A stretch of 64,000 nucleotides of DNA. It comes from Aphodovivens avicola. GTDB taxonomy: Bacteria > Actinomycetota > Coriobacteriia > Coriobacteriales > Eggerthellaceae. The stretch is from the NCBI GenBank assembly GCA_018712515.1, contig DVGW01000013.1, positions 62,001 to 126,000 of the forward strand, written 5' to 3'. Under the pieces are notes generated by a model, which saw only the letters and a program-made list of their open reading frames with translations, ran no database searches and was not told the DNA's origin. A program made the position numbers and the translations under genes. Positions 43,339 to 52,094 of the stretch are shown here, piece by piece; the first letter of the stretch is position 1; every line of letters starts with the position of its first letter.

Positions 43339-44694
43339 CTACTCCTTCTCGCCCTGGGATCGCTTCGCCTGCACGAGCAGGAACAGGAATCCGATCGCGC
43401 CCGCCGCGAGCGACGCCAGCAGGATGCCCATCTTGGCCGTCGCGATGTGCGCGGGATCGGCGTAGGCGAGGTTTGCCACGAAGATCGCCATCGTGAAGCC
43501 GACGCCGCCCAGGATGCCGGCGCCCAGCATGTGCAGCCAGGTGACGCCCTGGGGCAGCGTCGCCGCCTTCAGCTTGACCGTGAGGAAGCTCATCAGCATG
43601 ATGCCGATCGGCTTGCCGATGAGCAGGCCCAGCATCACGCCGTAGAGCACCGGATCGGCGAAGATCGCCGCGGGATCGCCGTCGATGAACCGCACGCCCG
43701 CGTTGGTCAACGCGAACAGCGGAAGCGCCGCGAAGTACACCCACGGATGCAGGCGGTGCTCCAAGCGGATCGCCGGCGGCACCACCTGGCGCGACACGCG
43801 GCTGAGGCTCTTGACCGTCTGGAGGTACTCCTCCTGGGCGAGCACCGGCGTCTCGGGTTCGAACGCCTCGCGCGCCCGATGCACCTGCTCGCCGGACCAG
43901 TCCATGAAGCTGTGCAGGTTCACGCGCGACCCGGTGGGGATCGTGAACGCCAGCAGCACGCCGGCGATCGTCGCATGCACGCCCGACATCAGCACGCAGA
44001 ACCACAGCACCACGCCCACCGCCAGGTACGGGATGAGCGCGTAGACATGCGCGCGGTTCATGGCGACGAGCACGAGCAAGACGACGCCGGCGCCGACGAG
44101 CCACTCGACCGAGGGCGCATGCCCGTAGAAGATCGCGATCACGATGATGGCGATGATGTCGTCGGCGACGGCGAGCGTGCTCAGGAACACGCGCACGCCG
44201 CTGGGGACGCGGTCCCCCAGAAGCGCCAGGATGCCCAGCGCGAAAGCGATGTCGGTCGCTGTGGGCACGCCCCAGCCGTAGGCGGTCTCGGGATTGGCGG
44301 CGTTGAACGCCAGGTACACGCCGATGGGCACCAGCACGCCGCCGACCGCGCCCATGATGGGCAGGATCGCCTGGCGGATGTTGGTGAGCTCGCCCACCGT
44401 CATCTCGTATTTGATCTCGAGGCCGACGAGCAGGAAGAACAATGCCATGAACAGGTCGTTGATGACGTGCGCGATGGACATGCCCGCCATCTGGTCGCCG
44501 AAGAAAAAGCCGATCTCGATATGCAGGAACTCCTCGAAGGGCCCGTAGGCGTCGGTGTTGGCGACGATGACCGCCGCCACGGCCGCGAGCAGCATGATGA
44601 ACGCCGCACGCGTGGAGGAATGGGTGAAATCGATGAGCCTGCGGTAGCGCTTCTGGTGCCCCTGCACCTCGTCGATGAAAAGGTTGTCGGTCAT
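43339..44694 (-). CDS. nhaA: Na+/H+ antiporter NhaA
   Basis: This 451-residue membrane protein has 12 helices. The ion-binding phrases are GGVLVPIGVYLAFN, GWGVPTATDIAFALGILALLG and VFLSTLAVADDIIAIIVIAIFY, the last with the paired Asp of NhaA. NhaA expels sodium in exchange for protons. The N-terminal 27 residues are hydrophilic and slightly longer than in E. coli. It is divergent from the surface-protein gene. Confidence 0.96.
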   Translation of the reverse strand: MTDNLFIDEVQGHQKRYRRLIDFTHSSTRAAFIMLLAAVAAVIVANTDAYGPFEEFLHIEIGFFFGDQMAGMSIAHVINDLFMALFFLLVGLEIKYEMTVGELTNIRQAILPIMGAVGGVLVPIGVYLAFNAANPETAYGWGVPTATDIAFALGILALLGDRVPSGVRVFLSTLAVADDIIAIIVIAIFYGHAPSVEWLVGAGVVLLVLVAMNRAHVYALIPYLAVGVVLWFCVLMSGVHATIAGVLLAFTIPTGSRVNLHSFMDWSGEQVHRAREAFEPETPVLAQEEYLQTVKSLSRVSRQVVPPAIRLEHRLHPWVYFAALPLFALTNAGVRFIDGDPAAIFADPVLYGVMLGLLIGKPIGIMLMSFLTVKLKAATLPQGVTWLHMLGAGILGGVGFTMAIFVANLAYADPAHIATAKMGILLASLAAGAIGFLFLLVQAKRSQGEKE

Positions 44695-44941
44695 AAGCCG
44701 CCTTGCTCTTTGGGCCGCGGAGGCCGGGAAGGGTTCGGGCCATCATAGCATGCGGCGCCGCGCGGTTCCTCCCCGCCGATCGGAGCGCACAGGCACCCCA
44801 TATACCCAAAATCGCGCGTTTTCGTATACCCACGGTGCGCATTTCGCCCAGTAAGATAAGGTTGCCTGCAGTCGCGCTCGGCGACGAAGAGGGCGTCGCG
44901 GCGCCCTTCGATCAGCCGGCACGATGGAAAAGGAGCCGATC

Positions 44942-46564
44942 ATGAGACGCGCAACGCATCGCACGCCCCTCCTCGGAATCGCCGCCGTGTTCGCGGCTTG
45001 CGTTCTCGTCCTGTTCGCGCTCGCGCCCAGCGCTTTCGCGGACGAGTACGGGATGAGCGTCGCCGGAACCCCCGTGACGAGCGAGAACGCCGCGGACGTG
45101 CTGGGCAACGGAACGGTTTCGTATGACAGCGCGACCCATACGCTCACGCTCAACGGGGCATCGCTTCAGGACGCAGGGCGTTCCGACCAGGTTATATCAT
45201 CGACGATAACCGAGACGTTGAACATCGTCCTCGTCGGCGAGAACGGCATCTACCTTCCCAGCGAGTACGCCATAGGAGTGCGGGCGCAGGGCGGCATCGC
45301 CTTTTCCGGCAGCGGCTCGCTCGTCTTCTCCCTTGAGGGCAATGGGGCGGAATGCGTGAGATCCGTCGACGGCCCCGTCAGCGTGACGGGGACGACGCTT
45401 CGCCTCGAAGGATTGGCTGCCGGCATGCGTCCGTACGGGATAACCTGCGAGAACGGGGACATCTCCCTAATCGACGCGATCGTGACGGGCAGTTGCTTCG
45501 TGGGGATCCGGGCCGAATCCGGATCCATCGCCATCTCCGGCAGCTCGGTGACGCTGACCCCCGTGACGCACAGTCCCTACACGGTGGAGGGCCTCGGCAT
45601 AGCAGCGCACGACATCGTCATCGACAGGGGATCCGCTGTCGACGTGAGGAGCTCCGATCCTCTTGGTGCCGACGGGGCGCTTCGGATTGCCGACTCGACG
45701 GTGCAGAGCAAGGTGAGCCCTGATTCCTACTCCTACGCCATCGGCGCGATCGGCGGCGACCTGTCCATCGAGAACAGCACGGTGGTGGCGGAGGCCGACA
45801 GAAGCAGCGCTTTGGGGACGATGGGCAACCTCGTCATCACGGGAACGAGCGACGTCACCGTGTCGAGCGAATCCCGCACCGAAAGCGCCATCGGCGTCGC
45901 CGAACGGGTCACCATCGACGGGCTGGTCACCATCGACGCCTCCAAGACGAACGGCCTTGCGTTCTCGCTCTCGGCGTACTTCGACGCGCATATGCCCCAA
46001 ACCCCCGCCGGCGGACTGTTCGACCTGTACCGCGGCTCCAATGTCGACGACGCGACGGCGGCACCGGGATCCCCGTTCGCCGCAGGTGCCGACATCAGCA
46101 GCTTGATCCGCACCAGCAACCGCTACTGGCCCCGTTATTGGTCCATCAGGGAGCACGTCCACACGTTCGACCAACAGGTCGCATCCGACAAGTTCCTCGC
46201 CGAGCCCGCGACCTGCTCCTCCCTGGCGGAGTACTACCTGTCGTGCACCTGCGGCGCCGTGGGCGATGCGACGTTCGCGAGCGGCGCCGTCGACGCCGAC
46301 GCGCACGAGTGGGGCGAGGACGATGTCTGCAGCCTGTGCGGCACCGTCGATCCCGACCAGGGCGGGGCGGCGGGGTCCGGCCAGGGCGGAACGACGGACA
46401 CCGGCAAGAACGGAACCTCCGGCGGCACTGCGAAGCAGCCGGGCAAGGGAGGATCCTCCTTGGCGCGCACCGGCGATCCGCTTGCGGGCGCAGCCGCACT
46501 GTGCGTCGCCGCAGGCGCGCTCGGCGTCATCGCGTCCCGGAAGCGCGGCGGCTCCCGCCACTAG
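44942..46564 (+). CDS. Cell-wall-anchored surface protein with LARTG sorting signal
   Basis: This 540-residue protein has a Sec signal peptide (about residues 1-33, cleavage near AFA-DE). A carbohydrate-binding/beta-helix-like region opens YGMSVAGTPVTSENAADVLGNGTVSYDSATHTLTLNGASL, a module common in surface proteins of gut actinobacteria and firmicutes. A Cys-containing module follows, HVHTFDQQVASDKFLAEPATCSSLAEYYLSCTCGAVG...CSLCG. The C-terminus has a Gly/Thr linker, LARTG (about residue 507), a hydrophobic helix and RKRGG, a class of sortase signal. It has AAAAGGAG and an ATG. The ligand is unknown. Confidence 0.85.
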   Translation: MRRATHRTPLLGIAAVFAACVLVLFALAPSAFADEYGMSVAGTPVTSENAADVLGNGTVSYDSATHTLTLNGASLQDAGRSDQVISSTITETLNIVLVGENGIYLPSEYAIGVRAQGGIAFSGSGSLVFSLEGNGAECVRSVDGPVSVTGTTLRLEGLAAGMRPYGITCENGDISLIDAIVTGSCFVGIRAESGSIAISGSSVTLTPVTHSPYTVEGLGIAAHDIVIDRGSAVDVRSSDPLGADGALRIADSTVQSKVSPDSYSYAIGAIGGDLSIENSTVVAEADRSSALGTMGNLVITGTSDVTVSSESRTESAIGVAERVTIDGLVTIDASKTNGLAFSLSAYFDAHMPQTPAGGLFDLYRGSNVDDATAAPGSPFAAGADISSLIRTSNRYWPRYWSIREHVHTFDQQVASDKFLAEPATCSSLAEYYLSCTCGAVGDATFASGAVDADAHEWGEDDVCSLCGTVDPDQGGAAGSGQGGTTDTGKNGTSGGTAKQPGKGGSSLARTGDPLAGAAALCVAAGALGVIASRKRGGSRH

Positions 46565-46742
46565 CGCGCGGAGGACACGCGCGGATGCGTGGCGTGAACT
46601 GCGCTTTCATCACCGCGCATATTTCTCCTTTCGAATGCGTAACAGTGCAAAAACGCGCCGCACAACCTCGGTTTTTGAGTTAGACTTTACTTGCAGCAAG
46701 TTGAAAGGAGCACCGCCTTCAAACCGTGCAGACGCGCATACG

Positions 46743-46787
46743 CACTCCTGCACGAGGCGAGGAGTGTCTTTTCTCAGCTGCTTTTTT
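46743..46787 (+). terminator. Possible attenuator hairpin in the hpf leader
   Basis: CACTCCT / AGGAGTG is a 7-bp stem with a 10-nt loop. TCTTTTCTC and, further on, CTTTTTTA follow, 30-45 bp before the hpf ribosome site. It could reduce read-through into hpf. The evidence is modest. Confidence 0.35.
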
Positions 46788-46814
46788 ATTCGCCACGAGG
46801 TAAGAGGTGATCGC

Positions 46815-47390
46815 ATGGCCGTTACCGTTGCCGGTCGCAAAATGACTGTAACTGATGCACTGCGCCAATACGCCGACGAGAAAATCGGCAATTCCATGAA
46901 GGTCATGGACATCAACCCGCTGGACGCCGAAGTCGTGCTGTCCGTCGAGAAGAATCCTGCCAACCCCACGCCTTGCACGTGCGAGGTGACGCTGCGCACC
47001 AAGGGACACGTCATCCATGTCGAGGAGCGCGAGGAAGACATGTACGCGGCGATCGACGTCGCCGCCGCCAAGGTCGTCCGCCAGCTGCGCAAGTACAAGA
47101 CCAAGGTCGTCGACCGCAAGGTCCGCGCGACCGAGAAGGTCGCGTCGGGCGCGCCCGACGCCTCCGGCGACGTCGATTTCGACGCGCTGATGGAAGAGCT
47201 TTCCGCCGATGACGAGATCGTCCGCGTGAAGGAGATCGAGTTCGCGCCGCTGACCGAGGAGGAGGCGCTGGTTCAGATCGACCTGCTCGACCACGACTTC
47301 TTCGTGTACACCGACCGCGACAGCGGCCAGGTCAACATTCTGTACCGCCGCACCAACGGCGGCTACGGCAAGCTGATGCCCAAGGAGTAG
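46815..47390 (+). CDS. hpf: Ribosome hibernation promoting factor, long form
   Basis: This 191-residue protein is of the long HPF type. The N-terminal S30AE domain runs about residues 1-100 (VTVAGRKMTVTDALRQYADEKIGNSMKVM), and the C-terminal dimerisation domain has IVRVKEIEFAPLTEEEALVQIDLLDHDFFVYTDRDSGQVNILYRRTNGGYGKLMP. It joins two 70S ribosomes into inactive 100S particles in slow growth. AGAGGTGATCGC precedes the ATG. It is monocistronic with a terminator downstream. Confidence 0.96.
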   Translation: MAVTVAGRKMTVTDALRQYADEKIGNSMKVMDINPLDAEVVLSVEKNPANPTPCTCEVTLRTKGHVIHVEEREEDMYAAIDVAAAKVVRQLRKYKTKVVDRKVRATEKVASGAPDASGDVDFDALMEELSADDEIVRVKEIEFAPLTEEEALVQIDLLDHDFFVYTDRDSGQVNILYRRTNGGYGKLMPKE

Positions 47391-47517
47391 CAGCTGCGCC
47401 GCACGCGGCGTTGCCCGTCGATCGGCAACGCTCCCGCATGACGACGCAACCATGATCCGCCCCGCTGACGAGCGCGGGCGGGTTTCCCGGGACGCGTGGT
47501 AAGCGCCCCGTTGCAGA

Positions 47518-47551
47518 GAGGGCCGGCAGCCTCGACAAGCTGCCGGCCCTC
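47518..47551 (+). terminator. Hairpin terminator after hpf
   Basis: The 13-bp perfect stem GAGGGCCGGCAGC / GCTGCCGGCCCTC has an 8-nt loop. Only a weak T-run (CGTTTG) follows, then a G9 run at 47561-47569. Confidence 0.7.
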
Positions 47552-48208
47552 GGCGTTTGCGGGGGGGGGCAGGCGAGTGTAAACAAGCGTGGATGGCGGA
47601 GACCGGATATGGTGCGGGACATATTCGAGCGCGAAGCGGAATCGGACAAGCGGCGGAAACCGCAACGAGATCAGGGCTAGGACGCGCGCCAAGGTTAGGG
47701 CGAGGCCGAAGGTCAAAACGCAAGCGAAACGTCAACGCCATGCCGGGGCGAAGCGCTTCACCTCAAGCCTACGCCCGCTCCGCTTCAGGCTTTTTGAGCC
47801 GGATGCCGCTTTTCGCGAAGATTGCGCCAGCAGAAAACAGCCCACGACCCGCATTTGCCAGCATTTTCGATCCAAATGCCATTTAGGCCGGAGATTGCGA
47901 CATCGAACGCCTCAAGGAAAAGGCCTCACGTCGCAATCTCCGGGCTAAATGGCATCTCGCCAGCATTTCAGCAACCCGAACGTTCGCCTCAGTTTCGGTT
48001 TGTCGCAATCTGCGACATTGTTGGCATCCGATTCGGAAAGCCTGGAAACGCGCGGCGAGCAATCGCCGAAATGCGCGATTTAGCGCGACGCGCTGCGCAC
48101 TCACACGATATAGCGCGGCTAGCGCACCGCATGCGCGCTCACATACGCCGCGACGCACTTTGCCACGGCGCGCGATGCTGACGCACGTGACCGCGCGGCT
48201 ATTCGCTC
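47552..48208. other. Gene-free spacer with a long near-perfect hairpin
   Basis: No gene is supported. At 47876-47901 and 47930-47955, 26-nt arms (ATGCCATTTAG, then CCGGAGATTGCGAC) pair with one mismatch around a 28-nt loop. Related words (GCCAGCATTT; GTCGCAATCT) recur on each side, as if the hairpin arose from a small duplication. From 48020 to 48200 the sequence is rich in GCGC words without clear structure. Confidence 0.55.
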
Positions 48209-49546
48209 CTACCTCGTCGCCCGAACCGCTTCTTTGAGCGCGGCCACCGAATAGAGGCTGCCGAATGCGCAGATCAGGCCGTCGGGGCCGGCGAGTTCGC
48301 GGGCGCGGCGGATCGCGTCTTCAAAGTCGCGCGCCACGACGGGGTTGACGCAGGCCGAGCAGCCCAGCAGATCCTGGCCGGTCCAGCGGATCGCACGGGC
48401 CAGTTTGTGCGCGGGCAGGGCGCGTGGATTGTCAGGTGTCACGCACACGAACGCGCTGCCCAGCGGAAGCACGTCCTCCAGCATGCGCGGATAGTCCTTG
48501 TCCTCCAGGACGCCGATGACGAACACCGGCTTGCGACCTGGGAACACCTCGGCAAGCGAGTCGGCGAGGGCGCGGGCGCCCTGCGGGTTGTGCCCGCCGT
48601 CCACGACGATCGCGAACCCGTCGGGCGAGGAGCCTCCCTCGACGATCTCGAAGCGCCCCGGCCAGCGGGTCCGGGCGACGCCCGCGCGCACCGCCTCGTC
48701 GGGGATGTGCCATCCGCGCCCACGCAGCACGCTAACCACTTCGAGGGCGACCGTCGCGTTCTGCGACTGATAGGATCCCAGGATCCCCGTACGCAGATCG
48801 GTCCATTCTCTATAGGAGAAGGAACGGAATGGGGACGCGCCGTCCTCCCATCGGATGGCACCTTCCTCCAGCTGCGCGAAATCCGGCACCCGCAACTCGC
48901 AGCCATGCTCAGCCGCTGCATGCTCGATCACCGCCATCGCCTCGGGCTCCTGGGGCCATGACACCACCGCGCTCCCCTCTTTGATGATGCCCGCCTTCTC
49001 GCCGGCGATGGCCGCAAGCGTGTTCCCCAGCAGCGCCGTGTGATCGAGTCCGATGCGGGCGATCACGCACGCCTCAGGCGCGTCTATGACGTTGGTGGAG
49101 TCCAGGCGGCCGCCCAGCCCCACCTCCAGCACGACGATGTCGCAGCCGAACCGCGCGAAGTGCTCCAGCGCGACCGCGGTCATCAGCTCGAACTCGGTGG
49201 GATGGTCGCCCGTCTCCTCCGCCATCGCCTCGGCATGCTCGCGCACCGCCAGCGTGACATCGCGCAGCTCATCCGGGCTGATCATCGCGCCGTCCACGCG
49301 GATGCGCTCCTCGAAACGCTCGATGTAGGGACTTGTGAACATGCCGGTGCGGTACCCCGCGGCGCTCAGGATCGAGGCAAGGTAGGCGCAGATCGATCCT
49401 TTGCCGTTGGTGCCCGCCACGTGGACGAACTTCAGGCGATCCTGCGGGCGGCCCAGCCGCTCGAGCAGCTCGCGGATGCGTTCGAGCCCCAGCCGCGACG
49501 CCTGCCAGCGCGGCGTGTTGATATACGCGATCGGATCGAAGTCCAT
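48209..49546 (-). CDS. folC: Folylpolyglutamate synthase / dihydrofolate synthase
   Basis: This 445-residue Mur-ligase-fold enzyme adds glutamate to folates. The ATP loop is FVHVAGTNGKGSICAYLASIL. Others are YIERFEERIRVDG, DIVVLEVGLGGRLDSTNVID, GLDHTALLGNTLAAIAGEKAGIIK and the C-terminal VVDGGHNPQGARALADSL. The start has AAGGGG six bases upstream; another ATG six codons earlier is less well placed. A terminator separates it from the gene upstream. Confidence 0.95.
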   Translation of the reverse strand: MDFDPIAYINTPRWQASRLGLERIRELLERLGRPQDRLKFVHVAGTNGKGSICAYLASILSAAGYRTGMFTSPYIERFEERIRVDGAMISPDELRDVTLAVREHAEAMAEETGDHPTEFELMTAVALEHFARFGCDIVVLEVGLGGRLDSTNVIDAPEACVIARIGLDHTALLGNTLAAIAGEKAGIIKEGSAVVSWPQEPEAMAVIEHAAAEHGCELRVPDFAQLEEGAIRWEDGASPFRSFSYREWTDLRTGILGSYQSQNATVALEVVSVLRGRGWHIPDEAVRAGVARTRWPGRFEIVEGGSSPDGFAIVVDGGHNPQGARALADSLAEVFPGRKPVFVIGVLEDKDYPRMLEDVLPLGSAFVCVTPDNPRALPAHKLARAIRWTGQDLLGCSACVNPVVARDFEDAIRRARELAGPDGLICAFGSLYSVAALKEAVRATR

Positions 49547-49562
49547 CCCAATCCCCTTCCGC

Positions 49563-49597
49563 AAAAAAGCCCGCCGGGCGCGTGGATCCCAGCGGGC
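49563..49597 (-). terminator. Rho-independent terminator after nfnB
   Basis: On the minus strand, GCCCGCTGGG pairs with CCCGGCGGGC (with a small internal mismatch) and TTTTTT follows. Confidence 0.85.
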
Positions 49598-49620
49598 ATG
49601 AACAACCTTCGAAGCTGCGG

Positions 49621-51060
49621 CTATTTGCCGAGCAGGTAATCGGCGATGCCGGCGGCGGCGCGCTTGCCGGCGCCCATGGCCAGGATCACCGTCGCGGCGC
49701 CGATGACCGTGTCGCCGCCGGCGAACACGCCCGGCTTGGACGTGGCGCCCGTCTCCTCGTCGGCGATGACCAGGTTGCGCGAGGTCACCTCAAGCCCCGG
49801 CGTGGTCTGGGCGATGAGCGGGTTGGTCTTGGAGCCGATGGCGATGACCATCATGTCCGCATCGATCACGTACTCGCTGCCCTCGACCGGCACGGGGCGG
49901 CGACGTCCGGACGCGTCGGGCTCGCCCAGCTCCATGCGGATGCACTCGACGCCGGTGATCCAGCCCTTGTCGTCGCCGATGATGCGCACCGGATTGCACA
50001 GCAGGTCGAAGATCACGCCCTCCTCCTGGGCATGGTGGATCTCCTCCGCGCGGGCGGGCATCTCCTCCATGCTGCGGCGGTACACGACGTGCACCTCGGC
50101 ACCCAGGCGCAGCGCCGTGCGCGCGGCGTCCATCGCGACGTTGCCGCCGCCCGAGACGACGCACTTCTTGCCGGCGTACACCGGCGTGTCGTATTCGGGG
50201 AACAGGTATCCCTTCATCAGGTTCACGCGCGTGAGCAGCTCGTTTGCCGTCATGACGCCGTTGAGACCCTCGCCCTCGATGCCCAGATAGCTCGGCAGAC
50301 CGGCGCCGGTGCCGATGAACACGGCGTCGAACCCGCGCTCGTCCATCAGCTCGTCGATGCCGTAGAGCTTGCCCACCAGCGCGTTCATCTCGAACTCGAC
50401 GCCCTGGTCGGCCAGCTGCGACACCTCGCGCTCGACCAGATCCTTGGGCAGACGGAACTCGGGGATGCCGTAGGTCAGCACGCCGCCCGCCTTGTGCAGC
50501 GCCTCGAACACGCGCACCGAGCAGCCGCGCTTCGCCAGCTCGCCCGCGCACGTCAGCGACGCGGGGCCCGAGCCGACGACCGCCACGCGCTTGCCCTCGA
50601 GGTCGCGCCCGTGCCCGGACTCGGCGGCTCCGTCCTCGCCCTCCGCCGCGGCGCTCTCCTGAGCCATGGCCCAGTCCGCCACGAAGCGCTCCAAACGCCC
50701 GATGCCCACCGGCTCGCCCTTGCGTCCGCGCGTGCACACGCCCTCGCACTGCGTCTCCTGCGGGCACACGCGACCGCAGATCGCGGGCAGCGCGTTGGCG
50801 TCCTTGACCAGCGCGTACGCCTCGGCGAACTCGCCGTGGGCGACTTTCTCGATGAACTGGGGGATCGGCACGCCCACCGGGCAGCCGTCCATGCAGGGCG
50901 CCTTGGGGCACTGGATGCAGCGGCACGCCTCGTTGATGGCGTCCTCTGCGGTGTAGCCGCAGGCGACCTCGTCGAAGCACGCGGCGCGCTCGGCCGGATC
51001 GAGCTCCGGCATCGGCGTCTTTTCCTGCTGCTTGTTGGTCTCATAGCTTACGCGAGCCAT
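49621..51060 (-). CDS. nfnB: NfnB-like NADPH-binding flavoprotein (glutamate synthase small-subunit family)
   Basis: This 479-residue protein has an N-terminal double [4Fe-4S] domain (CRCIQCPKAPCMDGCPVGVPIPQFI; CGRVCPQETQCEGVC). Two dinucleotide-binding domains follow: VAVVGSGPASLTCAGELAKRG for FAD, and VVSGGGNVAMDAARTALRLG for NAD(P)H. It ends with the FAD-closing GVFAGGDTVIGAATVILAMGAGKRAA. Its partner nfnA lies immediately upstream, so the pair should be NADH-dependent ferredoxin:NADP+ oxidoreductase, which bifurcates electrons in anaerobes. The alternative is a glutamate synthase small subunit, but no large subunit is near. Confidence 0.9.
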   Translation of the reverse strand: MARVSYETNKQQEKTPMPELDPAERAACFDEVACGYTAEDAINEACRCIQCPKAPCMDGCPVGVPIPQFIEKVAHGEFAEAYALVKDANALPAICGRVCPQETQCEGVCTRGRKGEPVGIGRLERFVADWAMAQESAAAEGEDGAAESGHGRDLEGKRVAVVGSGPASLTCAGELAKRGCSVRVFEALHKAGGVLTYGIPEFRLPKDLVEREVSQLADQGVEFEMNALVGKLYGIDELMDERGFDAVFIGTGAGLPSYLGIEGEGLNGVMTANELLTRVNLMKGYLFPEYDTPVYAGKKCVVSGGGNVAMDAARTALRLGAEVHVVYRRSMEEMPARAEEIHHAQEEGVIFDLLCNPVRIIGDDKGWITGVECIRMELGEPDASGRRRPVPVEGSEYVIDADMMVIAIGSKTNPLIAQTTPGLEVTSRNLVIADEETGATSKPGVFAGGDTVIGAATVILAMGAGKRAAAGIADYLLGK

Positions 51061-51084
51061 GTTGAATCTCCTATCCTTGGCAAA

Positions 51085-51115
51085 ATGAGAAAAAGTGACT
51101 GTCCCTTTTTCTCAT
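51085..51115. repeat. REP-like 31-bp palindrome, copy 5, overlapping the nfnA stop
   Basis: Identical to the other four copies. The nfnA reading frame (transcribed leftward) ends ...Asp-Cys-Lys and then uses the TGA inside ATGAG at the edge of this repeat as its stop codon. Confidence 0.9.
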
Positions 51116-51963
51116 TTGCAGTCGCGGGCCTCGCTTGCCGCGCGGCCGGCAGCCGCCTCGCGCGCCGCCTGCTCGAAATCGCGGTACATCACGCCGCGGT
51201 GCATCGCGTCGTCGAAATCGACCAGATGCCCGTCGAAGTCGGGTCCGTCGACGCAGGCGTGCTTGTACTCGTCGCCGACCTTGACGCGGCAGCCGCCGCA
51301 CATGCCGGTGCCGTCGATCATGATGGGGTTCATCGAGACGAGGGTCTTGATGCCATGGGGTTTGGTGGTGAGCGCCACGAACTTCATCATGATCACCGGG
51401 CCGACCGCCAGCACAAGATCGTAATCGGCGCCGGCGTCGATGCGCTCCTGCAGCGGCGCGGTCACCACGCCCTTGTTGCCGTTGGAGCCGTCGTCGGTCA
51501 TCACCTTATGCCACGAGGAGCACGCCGCCAGCTCGTCTTCGAACAGGATCAGGTCCTTGTTGCGGAAGCCCGTGATGACGTCGACCTCGCAGCCATAATC
51601 GTGCAGCCACTTGGCCTGGGGATACGCGATCGCGGTGCCCAGGCCGCCGCCGATGACGCAGGCGCGCTTGACGCCCTCGAGCTCGGTGGGGTTGCCGAAG
51701 GGGCCCGCGAAGTCGAGCAGCGCGTCGCCTGCGCGGAGCTTGGCGAGGCGCATGGTGGTCGCGCCCACCGCCTGGAACACGATGGTCACCGTGCCGGCTT
51801 CGGGATCGCAGGCGTTCATGGTCAGCGGGATGCGCTCGCCGCGCTCGTCGATGCGCAGCATGATGAACTGTCCCGGCTTGATTTTCTTGGCGATTTCCGG
51901 CGCCCGCACCACCATGCGGGTCACCTCAGCGTTGAGCTGCTCCACCTGTTCGATGGGATACAC
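51112..51963 (-). CDS. nfnA: NfnA-like ferredoxin:NADP+ oxidoreductase subunit
   Basis: This 283-residue flavoprotein of the ferredoxin-NADP reductase family has the FAD-binding phrase GQFIMLRIDERGERIPLTMNAC and the nucleotide-binding CVIGGGLGTAIAYPQAKWL. A C-terminal [2Fe-2S] ligand set follows (GMCGGCRVKVGDEYKHACVDGP). Together with the adjacent flavoprotein it forms the Nfn/Sud heterodimer. The start is GTG, with GAGG five bases upstream. A REP palindrome has been inserted at, or has replaced, its 3' end. Confidence 0.9.
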   Translation of the reverse strand: MYPIEQVEQLNAEVTRMVVRAPEIAKKIKPGQFIMLRIDERGERIPLTMNACDPEAGTVTIVFQAVGATTMRLAKLRAGDALLDFAGPFGNPTELEGVKRACVIGGGLGTAIAYPQAKWLHDYGCEVDVITGFRNKDLILFEDELAACSSWHKVMTDDGSNGNKGVVTAPLQERIDAGADYDLVLAVGPVIMMKFVALTTKPHGIKTLVSMNPIMIDGTGMCGGCRVKVGDEYKHACVDGPDFDGHLVDFDDAMHRGVMYRDFEQAAREAAAGRAASEARDCK

Positions 51964-52094
51964 GTGGCCTCAGACCCCCTCGTCATATCGGCTTTTCATT
52001 CGGGAATGCCTCAGTATATCAGCGCCACGTGAAGGATTGGTAACGCAATCGTTTCCGCACGTCGGACGGTTGTCTTTTTTGGCTGAGGGCGCCG

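Noticed and set aside
46718..46804. Leader peptide upstream of hpf beginning at a GTG
   Set aside because: The possible ribosome site is about 17 nt away, and there is no codon pattern suggesting attenuation.
49582..52032. 816-codon plus-strand open frame over nfnA/nfnB
   Set aside because: Antisense shadow of the well-supported NfnA and NfnB genes.
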